A stretch of DNA of 64,000 bases from Psychroserpens sp. Hel_I_66 (lineage in GTDB: Bacteria > Bacteroidota > Bacteroidia > Flavobacteriales > Flavobacteriaceae): NCBI RefSeq assembly GCF_000799465.1, contig NZ_JUGU01000001.1, forward strand, positions 1 through 64,000. Direction: 5' to 3'. The notes beneath the pieces were generated by a model. The model saw only the letters and a list, made by a program, of their open reading frames with translations, did not search any database and was not told the DNA's origin. The translations under genes and the position numbers were made by a program. This document shows positions 1 to 9,600 of this stretch, piece by piece. Numbering within the stretch: the stretch's first letter is position 1; each line of letters opens with the position of its first letter.

Positions 1-172
1 AGGCGTCTTGATAGATGTCTTTTGCATGTTCTTGAGAACCACTATTTTTTAAGATGAGTGTTTCAACTTTATGGTAATTTTTGGTGTAGAATTCTTTTAA
101 GGCAATAGAGTTATTGTCTTTTATAGCGGTAATTAGTTGTAGTTGGTAATCAATCTTGTAGGCTTCCCTCAT
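1..172 (-). CDS. ECF-type RNA polymerase sigma factor, N-terminal fragment (cut by window edge)
   Basis: The reading frame starts at an ATG at 172 and runs off the left edge, giving 57 residues (MREAYKIDYQ... ending KDIYQDA). The pattern of a short helix, then NYHKVETLI, then the acidic EHAKDIYQDA stretch resembles sigma-70 region 2 of ECF sigma factors, where a D-[AV]-x-D-[ILV]-x-Q-[DE] motif is usual. A two-box Bacteroidetes promoter lies just upstream (191-220), which supports this start. Only about a third of a normal ECF factor is visible, so regions 3 and 4 and any partner anti-sigma factor lie outside. The family call is moderately sure; the regulon cannot be inferred. Confidence 0.7.
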   Translation of the reverse strand, partial: MREAYKIDYQLQLITAIKDNNSIALKEFYTKNYHKVETLILKNSGSQEHAKDIYQDA

Positions 173-190
173 GTTAATAGCTAATCATCA

Positions 191-220
191 GAAAGATACA
201 ATTATTTCAATTTTCAACAA
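191..220 (-). promoter_or_regulatory. Bacteroidetes-type promoter for the ECF sigma gene
   Basis: On the minus strand, TTG (220-218) is followed after 19 bases by TATCTTTC (198-191), one mismatch from the Bacteroidetes -7 consensus TAnnTTTG. The ATG at 172 follows 18 bases later. Spacing fits the known -33/-7 arrangement of the housekeeping sigma factor of this phylum. This is seen by pattern only. Confidence 0.5.
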
Positions 221-276
221 ATACTTGACCACTAAATCTAATTATACACGGTAAACTACCTTTTTTGTCTTTGTAA

Positions 277-891
277 TCATGCTTTTTGCATGGCATTTTT
301 TCCAAACCAAGCACCACCTAAAATCATTAATAACAGCCCAGACCATCTTATAAGATTAAATGAGGATGATGGGTTATCCATTTTAAATTCAAATATCGTT
401 TTTCCGAAGGAATCCTTATCCACCTTAATATTGTTGGCAGTATCAGGAAATTCAATAATTGTGGTTTGTTGGAGAGTTCCTCCAAATTCTGGCGGACTCG
501 CAACAATCATATACTTACGGTCGGTAAGCTCTGTCAATTGCACATCCTTTTTATCTGTGTCCATAATCCATCTTCCACGTTTATCAATTTTACAAACTCC
601 GTAAGCGTTCAAGCTTAAATTGAAAGACCGGTTCATGTCATCTTTTTCTAATTTAAAATCATCAACTATAAAAGCAGGCATGCTACGTTCCATATCTCTT
701 TTTAATGCCGATGGATTTGCACCATAAGTTCCATTCCATTGTTGCCATTGAGAGGCATTCATGTTCATGGAGATATTTAGTTTGGCGTTTCCAATTTCGT
801 CAAGTTTCATTTCTATTTTTTGACTTGATTGTTGTGAATGCCCCATCAAAGACAGTAAGAAGGCTATAGTAAAAGTTATTATCGTTTTCAT
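277..891 (-). CDS. Hypothetical exported protein with C-terminal membrane anchor
   Basis: A 204-residue protein not recognised from any named family. The frame is open further upstream, but the start at 891 (MKTIITFTIAFLL...) gives a clean signal peptide ending near GHSQQ, so the upstream 30 codons are probably not translated. The middle is a hydrophilic, probably beta-rich domain. A C-terminal hydrophobic stretch (WSGLLLMILGGAWFG) followed by a short basic tail suggests anchoring in the inner membrane with the domain facing the periplasm. It lies 19 bases downstream of the transglutaminase-like gene in the same direction, so the two are probably co-transcribed and may act together. Confidence 0.7.
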   Translation of the reverse strand: MKTIITFTIAFLLSLMGHSQQSSQKIEMKLDEIGNAKLNISMNMNASQWQQWNGTYGANPSALKRDMERSMPAFIVDDFKLEKDDMNRSFNLSLNAYGVCKIDKRGRWIMDTDKKDVQLTELTDRKYMIVASPPEFGGTLQQTTIIEFPDTANNIKVDKDSFGKTIFEFKMDNPSSSFNLIRWSGLLLMILGGAWFGKNAMQKA

Positions 892-910
892 ATTGTTGAA
901 TTTTAAAAAA

Positions 911-2530
911 TTATCTAATGCTATTGTACACCTGGTTAATAATGCCCGAATTTTGATTGTAAACATAGTCTGGAGCGCCAACCGCTACAATTCTTATTCC
1001 GTTGTTGACTCTAACGGTTTTCCCTATCCAGTTAAATGTGCCATCCATAGAATAGGTTTGTCCCGTTATAGAATTACCATTGATTTGATATTGCATTTCT
1101 AAACCGTACCCAAGAAAATATTGATTAAGTGTGGACATGGCTTGTTGTGCATTGGTAACAGGAATATCATAGATACTAACTGTTGTCATTTGATCTGGCG
1201 CAACCACTTGCGCAGTAAGTATTGGGATTTGTGGTACAGGACGCATCAAAGTTGACCAGCCACTAGGCACAGGAAAAGACAAAGCGTTTTTTGTGACTAT
1301 TGGTGGATTAGGAATGTTGATTTCAGTATTCCTTCCGCCTTTTTTAGGGGTATTCGTTATTGGTTTGCCACCAGACCAAGAACCAACAACATCATCAACT
1401 TTTTGTCTCAAAAAGTCATTATCTTTTAAGTCCATAGCAGTTGCACCATTTTGATTCAAAGCATGAACATCTACAGCAACATAGCGAGAATCACCAGCGT
1501 TTTGACGTTGAATAAATTCTTGTAATTGTTTTTGACCTTGCTCAAATGCTTTTTCTACGGAAGAAACGCCACCCAAGCCTTCACCACCAATACCTGTTGC
1601 TTCAATAGCATAATATTGACCATTCATTTTAAAACCAGGATATGCATGCCCAGGAATTAAATAAATCATAGGATCAATACCAGCAGCAGATAAAACACTA
1701 GCGTACAAAACACTTAGCTCAATACACAAACCTGTATTACCAGTAATAACTTCTCTTGGCAAACGCACTTGTTGGATCATCGAAGCCACATCATCTGTAG
1801 ATTGTGGGATGCCTTTAGTACCACTATACACCATGTGAGATTGTCTTGTGGCTTCATATATTCCAGCCAAAAATTTAACACCATCTTCAGGTTTTCTAGA
1901 CACAGAAGCCTGCTCACCTTTCATAAATTTTTCCTGTAGATTTTGTGTATAATATTTTACTACAGGATCATTAGGTGTTACAAAACAAGCTAATAAATCA
2001 TCATTGTCAAACATATCGGCCCATGTGCTTATCTCTTCTTTTTTAATACCTGTATAGACATATTCGTTTCTATTGGTGAGTTTAAACGAAAACTCTTCTT
2101 CAATTATATCGTCTTCATCTGCGCCATCCCAAGTGATTTCTATTTCTGCTTTTTCAATAGATTCAGTGGTTTTTTCAGTAATATCATCCTTAAATTTTGG
2201 ATAACACGGGATCACAATAGTTTGACCAGGGAACATTTCTCCAGAAACGGTCAATTCTGTCCAATCTATATAATCTGGGATTCGATATTTAACCGTAACA
2301 TCCTCTAAAGTGGCATCGCTGTTGTTAGTGATTTTTGCTTTGAATAAATAATATTTACCATTTAGTGCATCTTCATTGGCATAAACACGATGTGCTGCAG
2401 GCATTATAAAAGCAGTCTTGTCAATTTCCACCTCTAGATCACCATTTGAGGAACCAGTTAAAAAGAAGCTGCTACCAAAGCATAATGCTCCAATTATGGT
2501 AATAGCTAACGGAATTATTTTTGAGTTCAT
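911..2530 (-). CDS. Transglutaminase-like domain protein, exported
   Basis: A 539-residue protein with an N-terminal hydrophobic segment (residues about 5-27) that acts as a signal or anchor. Residues about 60-110 resemble a beta-sandwich CARDB/DUF11-like module. The central part carries a transglutaminase-like (papain-fold) core: Cys269 in TGLCIELS and His295 in PGHAYPGF. The third residue is Glu310 in YAIEATG, where Asp is common. Such domains can cleave or transfer amide bonds, but the substrate is unknown. The C-terminal 140 residues look like a separate beta domain. It sits second in a three-gene operon after an FN3 lipoprotein and before a membrane-anchored protein. The domain call is firm and the function is not. 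Confidence 0.8.
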   Translation of the reverse strand: MNSKIIPLAITIIGALCFGSSFFLTGSSNGDLEVEIDKTAFIMPAAHRVYANEDALNGKYYLFKAKITNNSDATLEDVTVKYRIPDYIDWTELTVSGEMFPGQTIVIPCYPKFKDDITEKTTESIEKAEIEITWDGADEDDIIEEEFSFKLTNRNEYVYTGIKKEEISTWADMFDNDDLLACFVTPNDPVVKYYTQNLQEKFMKGEQASVSRKPEDGVKFLAGIYEATRQSHMVYSGTKGIPQSTDDVASMIQQVRLPREVITGNTGLCIELSVLYASVLSAAGIDPMIYLIPGHAYPGFKMNGQYYAIEATGIGGEGLGGVSSVEKAFEQGQKQLQEFIQRQNAGDSRYVAVDVHALNQNGATAMDLKDNDFLRQKVDDVVGSWSGGKPITNTPKKGGRNTEINIPNPPIVTKNALSFPVPSGWSTLMRPVPQIPILTAQVVAPDQMTTVSIYDIPVTNAQQAMSTLNQYFLGYGLEMQYQINGNSITGQTYSMDGTFNWIGKTVRVNNGIRIVAVGAPDYVYNQNSGIINQVYNSIR

Positions 2531-2562
2531 AATGCTAATTTTTAAGTTGTGTTTTAAATTTT

Positions 2563-3276
2563 TTAAAAAGTGATAATAACCTGTGCAGTTCCTGCCCTTG
2601 AAGTTATATAATCTATGTATGTTTGATAGCCAGAACTTATGGTGTTTACTGAAGCAGAAGCTAAGTAAACAACATAATTTCCATTTGCATTTAAGACATA
2701 AATAGGATCATTTCGATTCTCATTAGTCCAAGAATAGGTTCCAGAATCATTAACTGTTACTCCATCAATAAAAGTGATTGAAAAATCTATTATCTCAATT
2801 TGATAAGCTGTTGCATTCTCATAAAAAGGTATTTCAAAACCAGCTCCTCTAATTTCTCGGGTGCCACCAGCTTCAGGGTAACTTTCATAAATCCAATCTG
2901 AAGCGTTTATGGTTAATATTAGAGTTTCTGGTTCTGTTAAAAAGAAGAAATCATCTTGCGAATGGCCACCTCTTCCATCATCTGCAATAATGGTTCCCTC
3001 GTAAACAGTTTCTGGAGTTAATCCAGTAAAATTGTAAGATAAAGCGGTAGTGCCAGTTGAAATTAATTGATCGTCCAAATAAATAGAATAGGTTACAGGA
3101 TCGTCATCAATATCAATGGCTTCCGTCCATTCAATCGACGCGCCATCCATACGAGTTTCTAAAATAGTAACCGAAAATGGTCCTGGAGCAATATTATTTG
3201 GGTCGTTCGTGTCGTCTTCCGAAGAACAATTAAATACCAATAAAAGTAGTGCAAAAGTAAAAATGAGATTTTTCAT
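2563..3276 (-). CDS. Fibronectin type III domain lipoprotein
   Basis: A 237-residue lipoprotein. A hydrophobic signal sequence ends in a lipobox-like LVFNC with Cys17, followed by SSEDD, acidic residues typical of Bacteroidetes surface-export lipoproteins. Residues about 30-115 form an FN3-like module (IEWTEAIDIDDDPVTYSIYLD, then FTGLTPETVYEGTI), with Asp-rich loops. The C-terminal half is a second beta-rich domain of unknown type. It is the first gene of a probable operon with the transglutaminase-like protein, 32 bases before it. It probably sits on the cell surface or in the outer membrane, where it could bind a polysaccharide or protein. Confidence 0.75.
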   Translation of the reverse strand: MKNLIFTFALLLLVFNCSSEDDTNDPNNIAPGPFSVTILETRMDGASIEWTEAIDIDDDPVTYSIYLDDQLISTGTTALSYNFTGLTPETVYEGTIIADDGRGGHSQDDFFFLTEPETLILTINASDWIYESYPEAGGTREIRGAGFEIPFYENATAYQIEIIDFSITFIDGVTVNDSGTYSWTNENRNDPIYVLNANGNYVVYLASASVNTISSGYQTYIDYITSRAGTAQVIITF

Positions 3277-3391
3277 GTAAAATGATTTATGATTATTTAC
3301 TAAGACATCGCATAACTTTTAAGATGTCATCATTTTTTATGTCTTTTATTTTCTTCGGAAGATTTTAGATACACTTTTATCACCAACTTCG

Positions 3392-3399
3392 TATCTTTG
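3392..3399 (+). promoter_or_regulatory. Putative -7 promoter element, TATCTTTG
   Basis: A perfect TAnnTTTG match ends only 4 bases before the ATG at 3404. No convincing -33 TTG is seen at the right distance. If used, the transcript would begin at or next to the start codon. Confidence 0.4.
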
Positions 3400-3403
3400 C
3401 ATT

Positions 3404-3781
3404 ATGAGTAAAGCCTTATCAAAACAAGAATTACATAACTTGGCAATGAACCATGTTGGCAAGGATTTAGAAAAGCGTGGTTTTGAATTTGTAGCCATCA
3501 ACAGCAAGTTGAAAAAGCATCCTCAATTTGTGTGTATTGATAAAAACAGCCAATACTTTTTTGTTATTGTAAAAGCTGTGCTGCTTCCAGAAAACCCCAA
3601 TAATTACGATATGGTTTGGATGGAAACATTCAAAAAGCATGCGTTTGATAAAGATGCCAAAGTTTTATATGCAGGTGTTGGATTGGGCAACCCAAAAGGA
3701 GAGGATTTACCGGTGTATCTAAATGAAGAGTATCTTATTGAGTATAATGGTATTCAGGTTTTAGAGACTAACTTAAATTAA
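3404..3781 (+). CDS. Conserved Bacteroidetes protein of unknown function
   Basis: A 125-residue soluble protein with no signal peptide. It starts MSKALSKQELHNLAMNHVGK and contains an alternating beta/alpha pattern (FEFVAINSKLKKHPQFVC, then YFFVIVKAVLLP), somewhat reminiscent of a nuclease-like core fold, but no catalytic motif can be defended. From memory, relatives are found close to nqrF and apbE in flavobacteria and are sometimes labelled as an NADH-quinone reductase subunit F fragment; nothing in the sequence supports that enzyme activity. Here apbE lies about 10 kb away, beyond a convergent operon. The gene is real; the function is unknown. Confidence 0.75.
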   Translation: MSKALSKQELHNLAMNHVGKDLEKRGFEFVAINSKLKKHPQFVCIDKNSQYFFVIVKAVLLPENPNNYDMVWMETFKKHAFDKDAKVLYAGVGLGNPKGEDLPVYLNEEYLIEYNGIQVLETNLN

Positions 3782-3798
3782 AATAATACTTTAAAGGC

Positions 3799-5670
3799 TT
3801 ATTTAAGTATAATAAATTCACAACGCCTATTGATGGAATGTTCTACCTCAGTACAATCATCACCACAGTTTACCAAAGGAAGTATTTCTCCAAAACCTTT
3901 AGATTGTAGTCGCTCTTTACTGATACCTTTTGAGACAATATAATTCAAAGTAGCTTTGGCACGATTATTAGATAATACTAAATTGTAACTATTACTACTT
4001 CTAGAATCTGTATGAGCTCCTAATTGAATTTCCATTCTAGGGTATTTCATTAATAAATCAGCTAGAACATCTAATGTTTTTGCAGCTTCTGGCTTGATAT
4101 CCCATTTATTTAAATCAAAATAGATGTTTTCTAGTTCTATATAGATATAACCATCTATTTTAGTAACAACAATTTCTTCGGCATCATCATAAGATTCTAT
4201 TTCCAATTCTAGATCATATTCAATTTTGCCTTCATCATTGGTGTTAATACTTTCAATTGTTGGGATGTAGAAACTTCTATAGCCTTCAATTTGATACTTT
4301 TTATTTGGTTCTGTTTCAAATTTATACATGGCATCATCACCAACAACCATTTGATTAATGATATTCCCATCTTCATCGAGTAAAGTCACCAAAGATCCAG
4401 GTAAAATCTCTTTAGAATTTTTATCACGTACCTCTCCCTCTACAAAGAATGTTTTTCTGTTTGGTTCTCTTGTAAATGAATATAGACGATCTTTCCCATC
4501 TCTGTTTGATGATAAAAACCCTTCATCTAATGAATCTTTCAAAACAAAACCAAAGTCATCCAATCCAGAGTTAATAGTACTCCCAAGATTTAATGCCTCT
4601 TCAAAATTATTGTCTTTATAAACACTCCTAAATAAATCTAAGCCACCTAGTCCTTTATGACCATTTGATGCAAAGTATAGAATGCTATCCTTAGTTATAA
4701 ATGGAAATTGCTCTCTATGCTTAGTGTTTATGGTGCTGCCCAAATTTATTGGATTACCATAACTATTATTGGCATAAATATCAATATAAAAGATGTCAAA
4801 AGAGCCTAAAGCACCAGGCATATCACTAGAAAAATATAATCTTGTGTTCTCTTTGTTTAAGACTGGATGTTGGGTAGAGTACAAGTCGCTAGAAAAAGGC
4901 ATTACAGTAATATTTGTCCATGTGCTATCAATAAATTCTGCACGGTATATTTTGATCACAGCAATTTTCTCTTCACCTATTTTTATACGCTTTTTATTGG
5001 TTCTAGAGAAATACATTGTTTTACCGTCGTTAGTAAATGTGGCATTACTTTCATGTGTTTTACTATTAATATCTTCGGAAAATGGCTCCACGTTTTCAAG
5101 GTTTTTATCTTCAGAAACTGAAGCTTTGTATAAATCCAAGTATGGGTTTTTGTTCCAAGCATATTTAGGGTTTTCGGTGTTGCGTAAAGATGCAAATACG
5201 ACTTGGTCTTTAAAATAACTAACTCCAAAATCTCCAATATTAGAACCGCTTTCAACTTGCTTAATAGTATAATTATAAGGGACTAAAGACGTTAGATCTT
5301 CAATAAATTGAGGTGTGTTTTCGGGAAGGTTTGAGTATTCATTCATTATTTGATCTCCAGTATCATAATCTTCAATACCTTTTAAAGCATGTGCATATCT
5401 AAAATAGGTTTCAGCATTTAAACTATCTTTATACTTAGAAAATAATTTTTCATAGGCATTACTTGCCTTTTTCATTTCAAAATTATAATAATAAGAATCT
5501 CCAAGATTTTCAAGAGATTCCTGACTATCATCTAACTGCTCGTATATCTCAGCAGCTTCAACATATGCTTTATTAGCAAAAAGTTGATTTGCCCGTTTTA
5601 AACTTTTCTTTTGTCCAAAGCTCAAACTGCATACACACAAAAGATATATAAGGATGTAATTTTTGTTCAT
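3799..5670 (-). CDS. OmpA family protein with TPR, PD40 and carboxypeptidase-regulatory-like domains
   Basis: A 623-residue outer-membrane-associated protein with a signal peptide (ends SLSFGQ). Residues about 22-135 are TPR-like helices. About 140-390 are beta-propeller PD40/WD40-like repeats (the YFSSDMPG, YFASNGHKG and FLSSNRDGKD blades). About 405-490 form a carboxypeptidase regulatory-like beta domain. About 510-623 are an OmpA peptidoglycan-binding domain (YFDLNKWDIKPEA, GAHTDSR, LSNNRAKA). This is the architecture of the T9SS-linked PorE-like family, thought to tie outer-membrane complexes to peptidoglycan. It is the last gene of the operon with the LysM protein, adhesin and PorP/SprF, 10 bases after the latter, so it probably serves that adhesin. 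Confidence 0.88.
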   Translation of the reverse strand: MNKNYILIYLLCVCSLSFGQKKSLKRANQLFANKAYVEAAEIYEQLDDSQESLENLGDSYYYNFEMKKASNAYEKLFSKYKDSLNAETYFRYAHALKGIEDYDTGDQIMNEYSNLPENTPQFIEDLTSLVPYNYTIKQVESGSNIGDFGVSYFKDQVVFASLRNTENPKYAWNKNPYLDLYKASVSEDKNLENVEPFSEDINSKTHESNATFTNDGKTMYFSRTNKKRIKIGEEKIAVIKIYRAEFIDSTWTNITVMPFSSDLYSTQHPVLNKENTRLYFSSDMPGALGSFDIFYIDIYANNSYGNPINLGSTINTKHREQFPFITKDSILYFASNGHKGLGGLDLFRSVYKDNNFEEALNLGSTINSGLDDFGFVLKDSLDEGFLSSNRDGKDRLYSFTREPNRKTFFVEGEVRDKNSKEILPGSLVTLLDEDGNIINQMVVGDDAMYKFETEPNKKYQIEGYRSFYIPTIESINTNDEGKIEYDLELEIESYDDAEEIVVTKIDGYIYIELENIYFDLNKWDIKPEAAKTLDVLADLLMKYPRMEIQLGAHTDSRSSNSYNLVLSNNRAKATLNYIVSKGISKERLQSKGFGEILPLVNCGDDCTEVEHSINRRCEFIILK

Positions 5671-5680
5671 AATAATGAGT

Positions 5681-6622
5681 TTAGAAAAATCTTGGTGATT
5701 TATCGAATCCGTTACCTAGTTTTCCAATATCAAAAAGTAAAATAATTTCGTGTGAGCCTGAGTTAAATCTACCAAGGTTTGAGAGTGTATAGTCGTAAGC
5801 GTAACCAATACGTAATGAGTCAATAACTTTAATGTTAAACAAACCACTTAACGAATCGTCAAACCGATAACCAACACCAAATTCAAAAGTATCATTTATT
5901 AGAACATTTGTCGTTAAATCCAAAGATATTGGAGCACCAGAAACTGATTTTGCCATGATAGCTGGTTTTATTTTTAGACTTTCGTTTATATCGTAAACAT
6001 AACCTGCGGTAAAAAATAAATGTGTTTCTTCTTTTCTTGATGTTACAATTCCGCTATCATTATCTAAATGTTCAGATTCTAATAAATTAGGCGCAGATAA
6101 TCCTATGTAAAATTGTTTTCCGAAGTAAAAAGCACCAATACCAATGTTAGGGGACGTTTTACTCAAGTTATTTGCAAATGCAGGATCTGGTAGATCATCA
6201 GAATACACAAAACCATTAAAATTTGTGCTAAAAAATGTAGCACCAGCTTTTATACCAAAAGATAGTTTTGTGTTTTGGCTAATAGGAATGGCATAGGCAA
6301 AATCTGCAAATAAATTTGTTTCTTTAACAACGTCTCCAATTTGATCATGGATTGCAGAGATACCGCCTTCCATTCTGTTGCCCAATGTCGTATGAGCAAA
6401 AAAGCTACTTGTAGTTGGTCCTCCAACAGATCCAACCCACTGTGCACGATGTAAAAGCCCCAGATTAATTACATCTGGATCATCTGTTGCGTACCCAGGA
6501 TTAATAACACTCATATTATACATATAATGAGTGTATTGGGCATCTTGTTGAGAAAAAGCCAATACACCTATTAGTAGAGGTATAATTTTTATGCTATATG
6601 TTAAGAGTTTTTTAGTCATCAT
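5681..6622 (-). CDS. PorP/SprF family type IX secretion system membrane protein
   Basis: A 313-residue outer-membrane beta-barrel-like protein with a signal peptide (ends LAFSQQ). It carries the typical opening of the family (QDAQYTHYMYNMSVINPGYA) and ends in an aromatic barrel strand (HEIILLFDIGKLGNGFDKSPRFF). SprF in Flavobacterium johnsoniae is needed for secretion of the SprB adhesin, and paralogues are usually encoded next to T9SS type-B cargo. Here it lies 12 bases downstream of such a cargo gene and 10 bases upstream of the OmpA gene. An alternative start is the next codon (MTKK). Confidence 0.92.
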   Translation of the reverse strand: MMTKKLLTYSIKIIPLLIGVLAFSQQDAQYTHYMYNMSVINPGYATDDPDVINLGLLHRAQWVGSVGGPTTSSFFAHTTLGNRMEGGISAIHDQIGDVVKETNLFADFAYAIPISQNTKLSFGIKAGATFFSTNFNGFVYSDDLPDPAFANNLSKTSPNIGIGAFYFGKQFYIGLSAPNLLESEHLDNDSGIVTSRKEETHLFFTAGYVYDINESLKIKPAIMAKSVSGAPISLDLTTNVLINDTFEFGVGYRFDDSLSGLFNIKVIDSLRIGYAYDYTLSNLGRFNSGSHEIILLFDIGKLGNGFDKSPRFF

Positions 6623-6634
6623 ATCTAGTCATTG

Positions 6635-9600
6635 CTATCTACTTAAATAAACCCTTCCTTGAATTGGGTTTCTATTACCATCATTAAATTCCAGAATAAA
6701 GAAATATATCCCAACTGGTAATCTAGAATCTCCAAGAGTTACTCCTTTATCTGAAGTTCCATCCCAATCTGGTGTGGTTATATCTCCTTTATATAGAATA
6801 TTTCCGTAACGGTTATAAATTTCTAATGTAAAATTAGGATATAATTCTCTTAAGTTTTCAATGGTGAATTCATCATTTATGGAGTCGTCGTTGGGTGAAA
6901 ACCCATCTGGGATTACAATATCTACCGGGCAATTTTCAAATGTTACTGTAACTTCTAGCCTAACTGTACTTTCGCATCCATCATCTGACAAAGCAGACGC
7001 ATAATAAGTTTGACCGTCGATTAAGGTTTCGGTATTTTCATAGCTATTGCCATTAGTTGGGGCATCATACCAGGTAATGACTTCTGTACTTATAATACTG
7101 CTAGAGAGATTTTCTATCGTTGGTTCATCTTGAAGGCAAAAAATATTTCCATTTTCTATGAGTTCAGGTGTCACACTATTAAGAACTGTAAAACTAGAAG
7201 GTAATATTGCTGAAACATCTGCGCTGCAAATTGATCCTACATTCGTAATTGAAGTTATTGTTACCGTTGTTAATCCAGTATTTGTTAATAGACTGGCAGG
7301 TATGTTAAAAACAGAATCTCCATTAAGAACATTAATTGTAGTGGTGTTATTAGATATATTTGCTCCAGAAAGATTATAAGTTAACGTAAATGTCCCATCT
7401 GCTAAGAAAGTCGCATTTGTAATTGATATATCATTAGAAAGTCCTAAACAGATATCTTCCGAAGACATTTCTAAACCAGTTGCATCTGGATTAGTTTCTA
7501 TTGTTACAGTTAGAGAAGAGGTGTCTGATTGGTTGCAAGCAATTGGACCTGTAACTGTGTAGGTATATATACCAGCTGGATCTACATTGGGATCAAAAAT
7601 TCCACTTCCGCTAACAAGTGTAGGACTCCAAGTTCCACCAGAATCTGGAGTGCCATTTAAATAATTGAACAAATCTTGAGGACCATCACCGATACAAATC
7701 ACAGCGTTACTATCTTCACCAGCATTAGGTGGTGGAATAATAGAAACAGTAACTGTTGCAGATTGGTCTTCACAAGGAGATGTTCCTGTTAAGGTATAGG
7801 TATAAACACCAGCTATATCATCGTTAGGATCAAAAAGTCCTGTACCACTACTCAGTGCTGGACTCCATGTGCCACCAGTTTCAGGTGAGCCACCAAGTAT
7901 TGTAAACAAATCTATAGCGCCACCATTATTACATAAATCTAATGTTGCACCAGTTCCAGGATCTGGAGGAATACTGGTTGTTACCGTCACCGTTGCGGAG
8001 GAATCTTCACAGGGCGGATCAGCAGGAATTGTATAGGTATAAACACCATCGGCATCTAGGCTTGGGTCAAAAACGCCAGTTCCACTCGCCAGGGCAGGAG
8101 ACCATGTGCCACCGGTCTCAGGTGAGCCACCGAGTATTGTAAATAAGTCTATCGGGCCATTGTCTAAGCAGAGATCTACTGCACCGTCTGTTCCAGCATC
8201 CGGAGATGGGATAAATGTTACGTTTACCGTTGCGGATTGGTCACCACATGGAGGTGTTCCCGTTAATGTATAGGTGTAGGCACCAGCTGGATCTATGGCA
8301 GGATCGAAAAGTCCGGTTCCACTCGCCAGGGCAGGGGACCATGAGCCACCGATCTCGGGAGAGCCACCGAGAACTGTGAACAAATCAATTGGATCGCTGT
8401 TCGTGCAGAGGTCCACTGTTGCACCAGTCCCAGGATCCGGAGGGATGTTCGTCGTTACCGTCACCGTTGCGGAGGAATCTTCACAGGGCGGATCAGCAGG
8501 GATTGTATAGGTATAAGCACCAGCGGTATCTAGACTTGGGTCAAAAACGCCAGTTCCACTCGCCAGGGCAGGAGACCATGTGCCACCGGTCTCAGGTGAG
8601 CCACCGAGTAATGTAAATAAGTCTATCGGGCCATTGTCTAAGCACAGATCTACTGCACCGTCTGTCCCAGCATCCGGAGATGGGATAAATGTTACGTTTA
8701 CCGTTGCGGATTGGTCGCCACAGGGAGGCGTTCCCGTTAATGTATAGGTGTAGGCGCCAGCTGCATCTAGTGCAGGATCGAAAAGTCCGGTTCCACTCGC
8801 CAGGGCAGGGGACCATGAGCCACCGGTCTCGGGAGAGCCACCGAGAACTGTGAACAAATCTATTGGATCGCTGTTCGTGCACAGGTCCACTGTTGCACCA
8901 GTCCCAGGGTCCGGAGGGATGTTGGTCGTTACCGTCACCGTTGCGGAGGAGTTTTCACAGGGCGGATCAGCAGGAATTGTATAGGTATAAACACCAGCGG
9001 TATCTAGGCTTGGGTCAAAAACGCCAGTTCCACTCGCCAGGGCAGGAGACCATGTGCCACCGGTCTCAGGTGAGCCACCGAGTAATGTAAATAAGTCTAT
9101 CGGGCCATTGTCTAAGCACAGATCTACTGCACCGTCTGTCCCAGCATCCGGAGATGGGATAAATGTTACGTTTACCGTTGCGGATTGGTCGCCACAGGGA
9201 GGCGTTCCCGTTAATGTATAGGTGTAGGCGCCAGCTGCATCTAGTGCAGGATCGAAAAGTCCGGTTCCACTCGCCAGGGCAGGGGACCATGAGCCACCGG
9301 TCTCGGGAGAGCCACCGAGAACTGTGAACAAATCTATTGGATCGCTGTTCGTGCAGAGGTCCACTGTTGCACCAGTCCCAGGATCTGGAGGGATGTTCGT
9401 CGTTACCGTCACCGTTGCAGATGCATCCGAACAAGGTGCACTTCCGGAGATAGTATACGTATAAACACCAGCGGTATCTAGACTTGGGTCAAAAACCCCA
9501 GTTCCACTTGCCAGGGCAGGAGTCCATGAGCCACCGGTCTCAGGTGAGCCACCGAGTAATGTAAATAAGTCTATTGGGCCATTGTCTAAGCAGAGATCTA

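Noticed and set aside
8592..9434. Long open frames on the alternate frames of the adhesin repeat region
   Set aside because: They repeat with the same 474-base period as the adhesin frame and have Arg/Trp-rich, low-plausibility translations. They are shadows of the tandem repeat.
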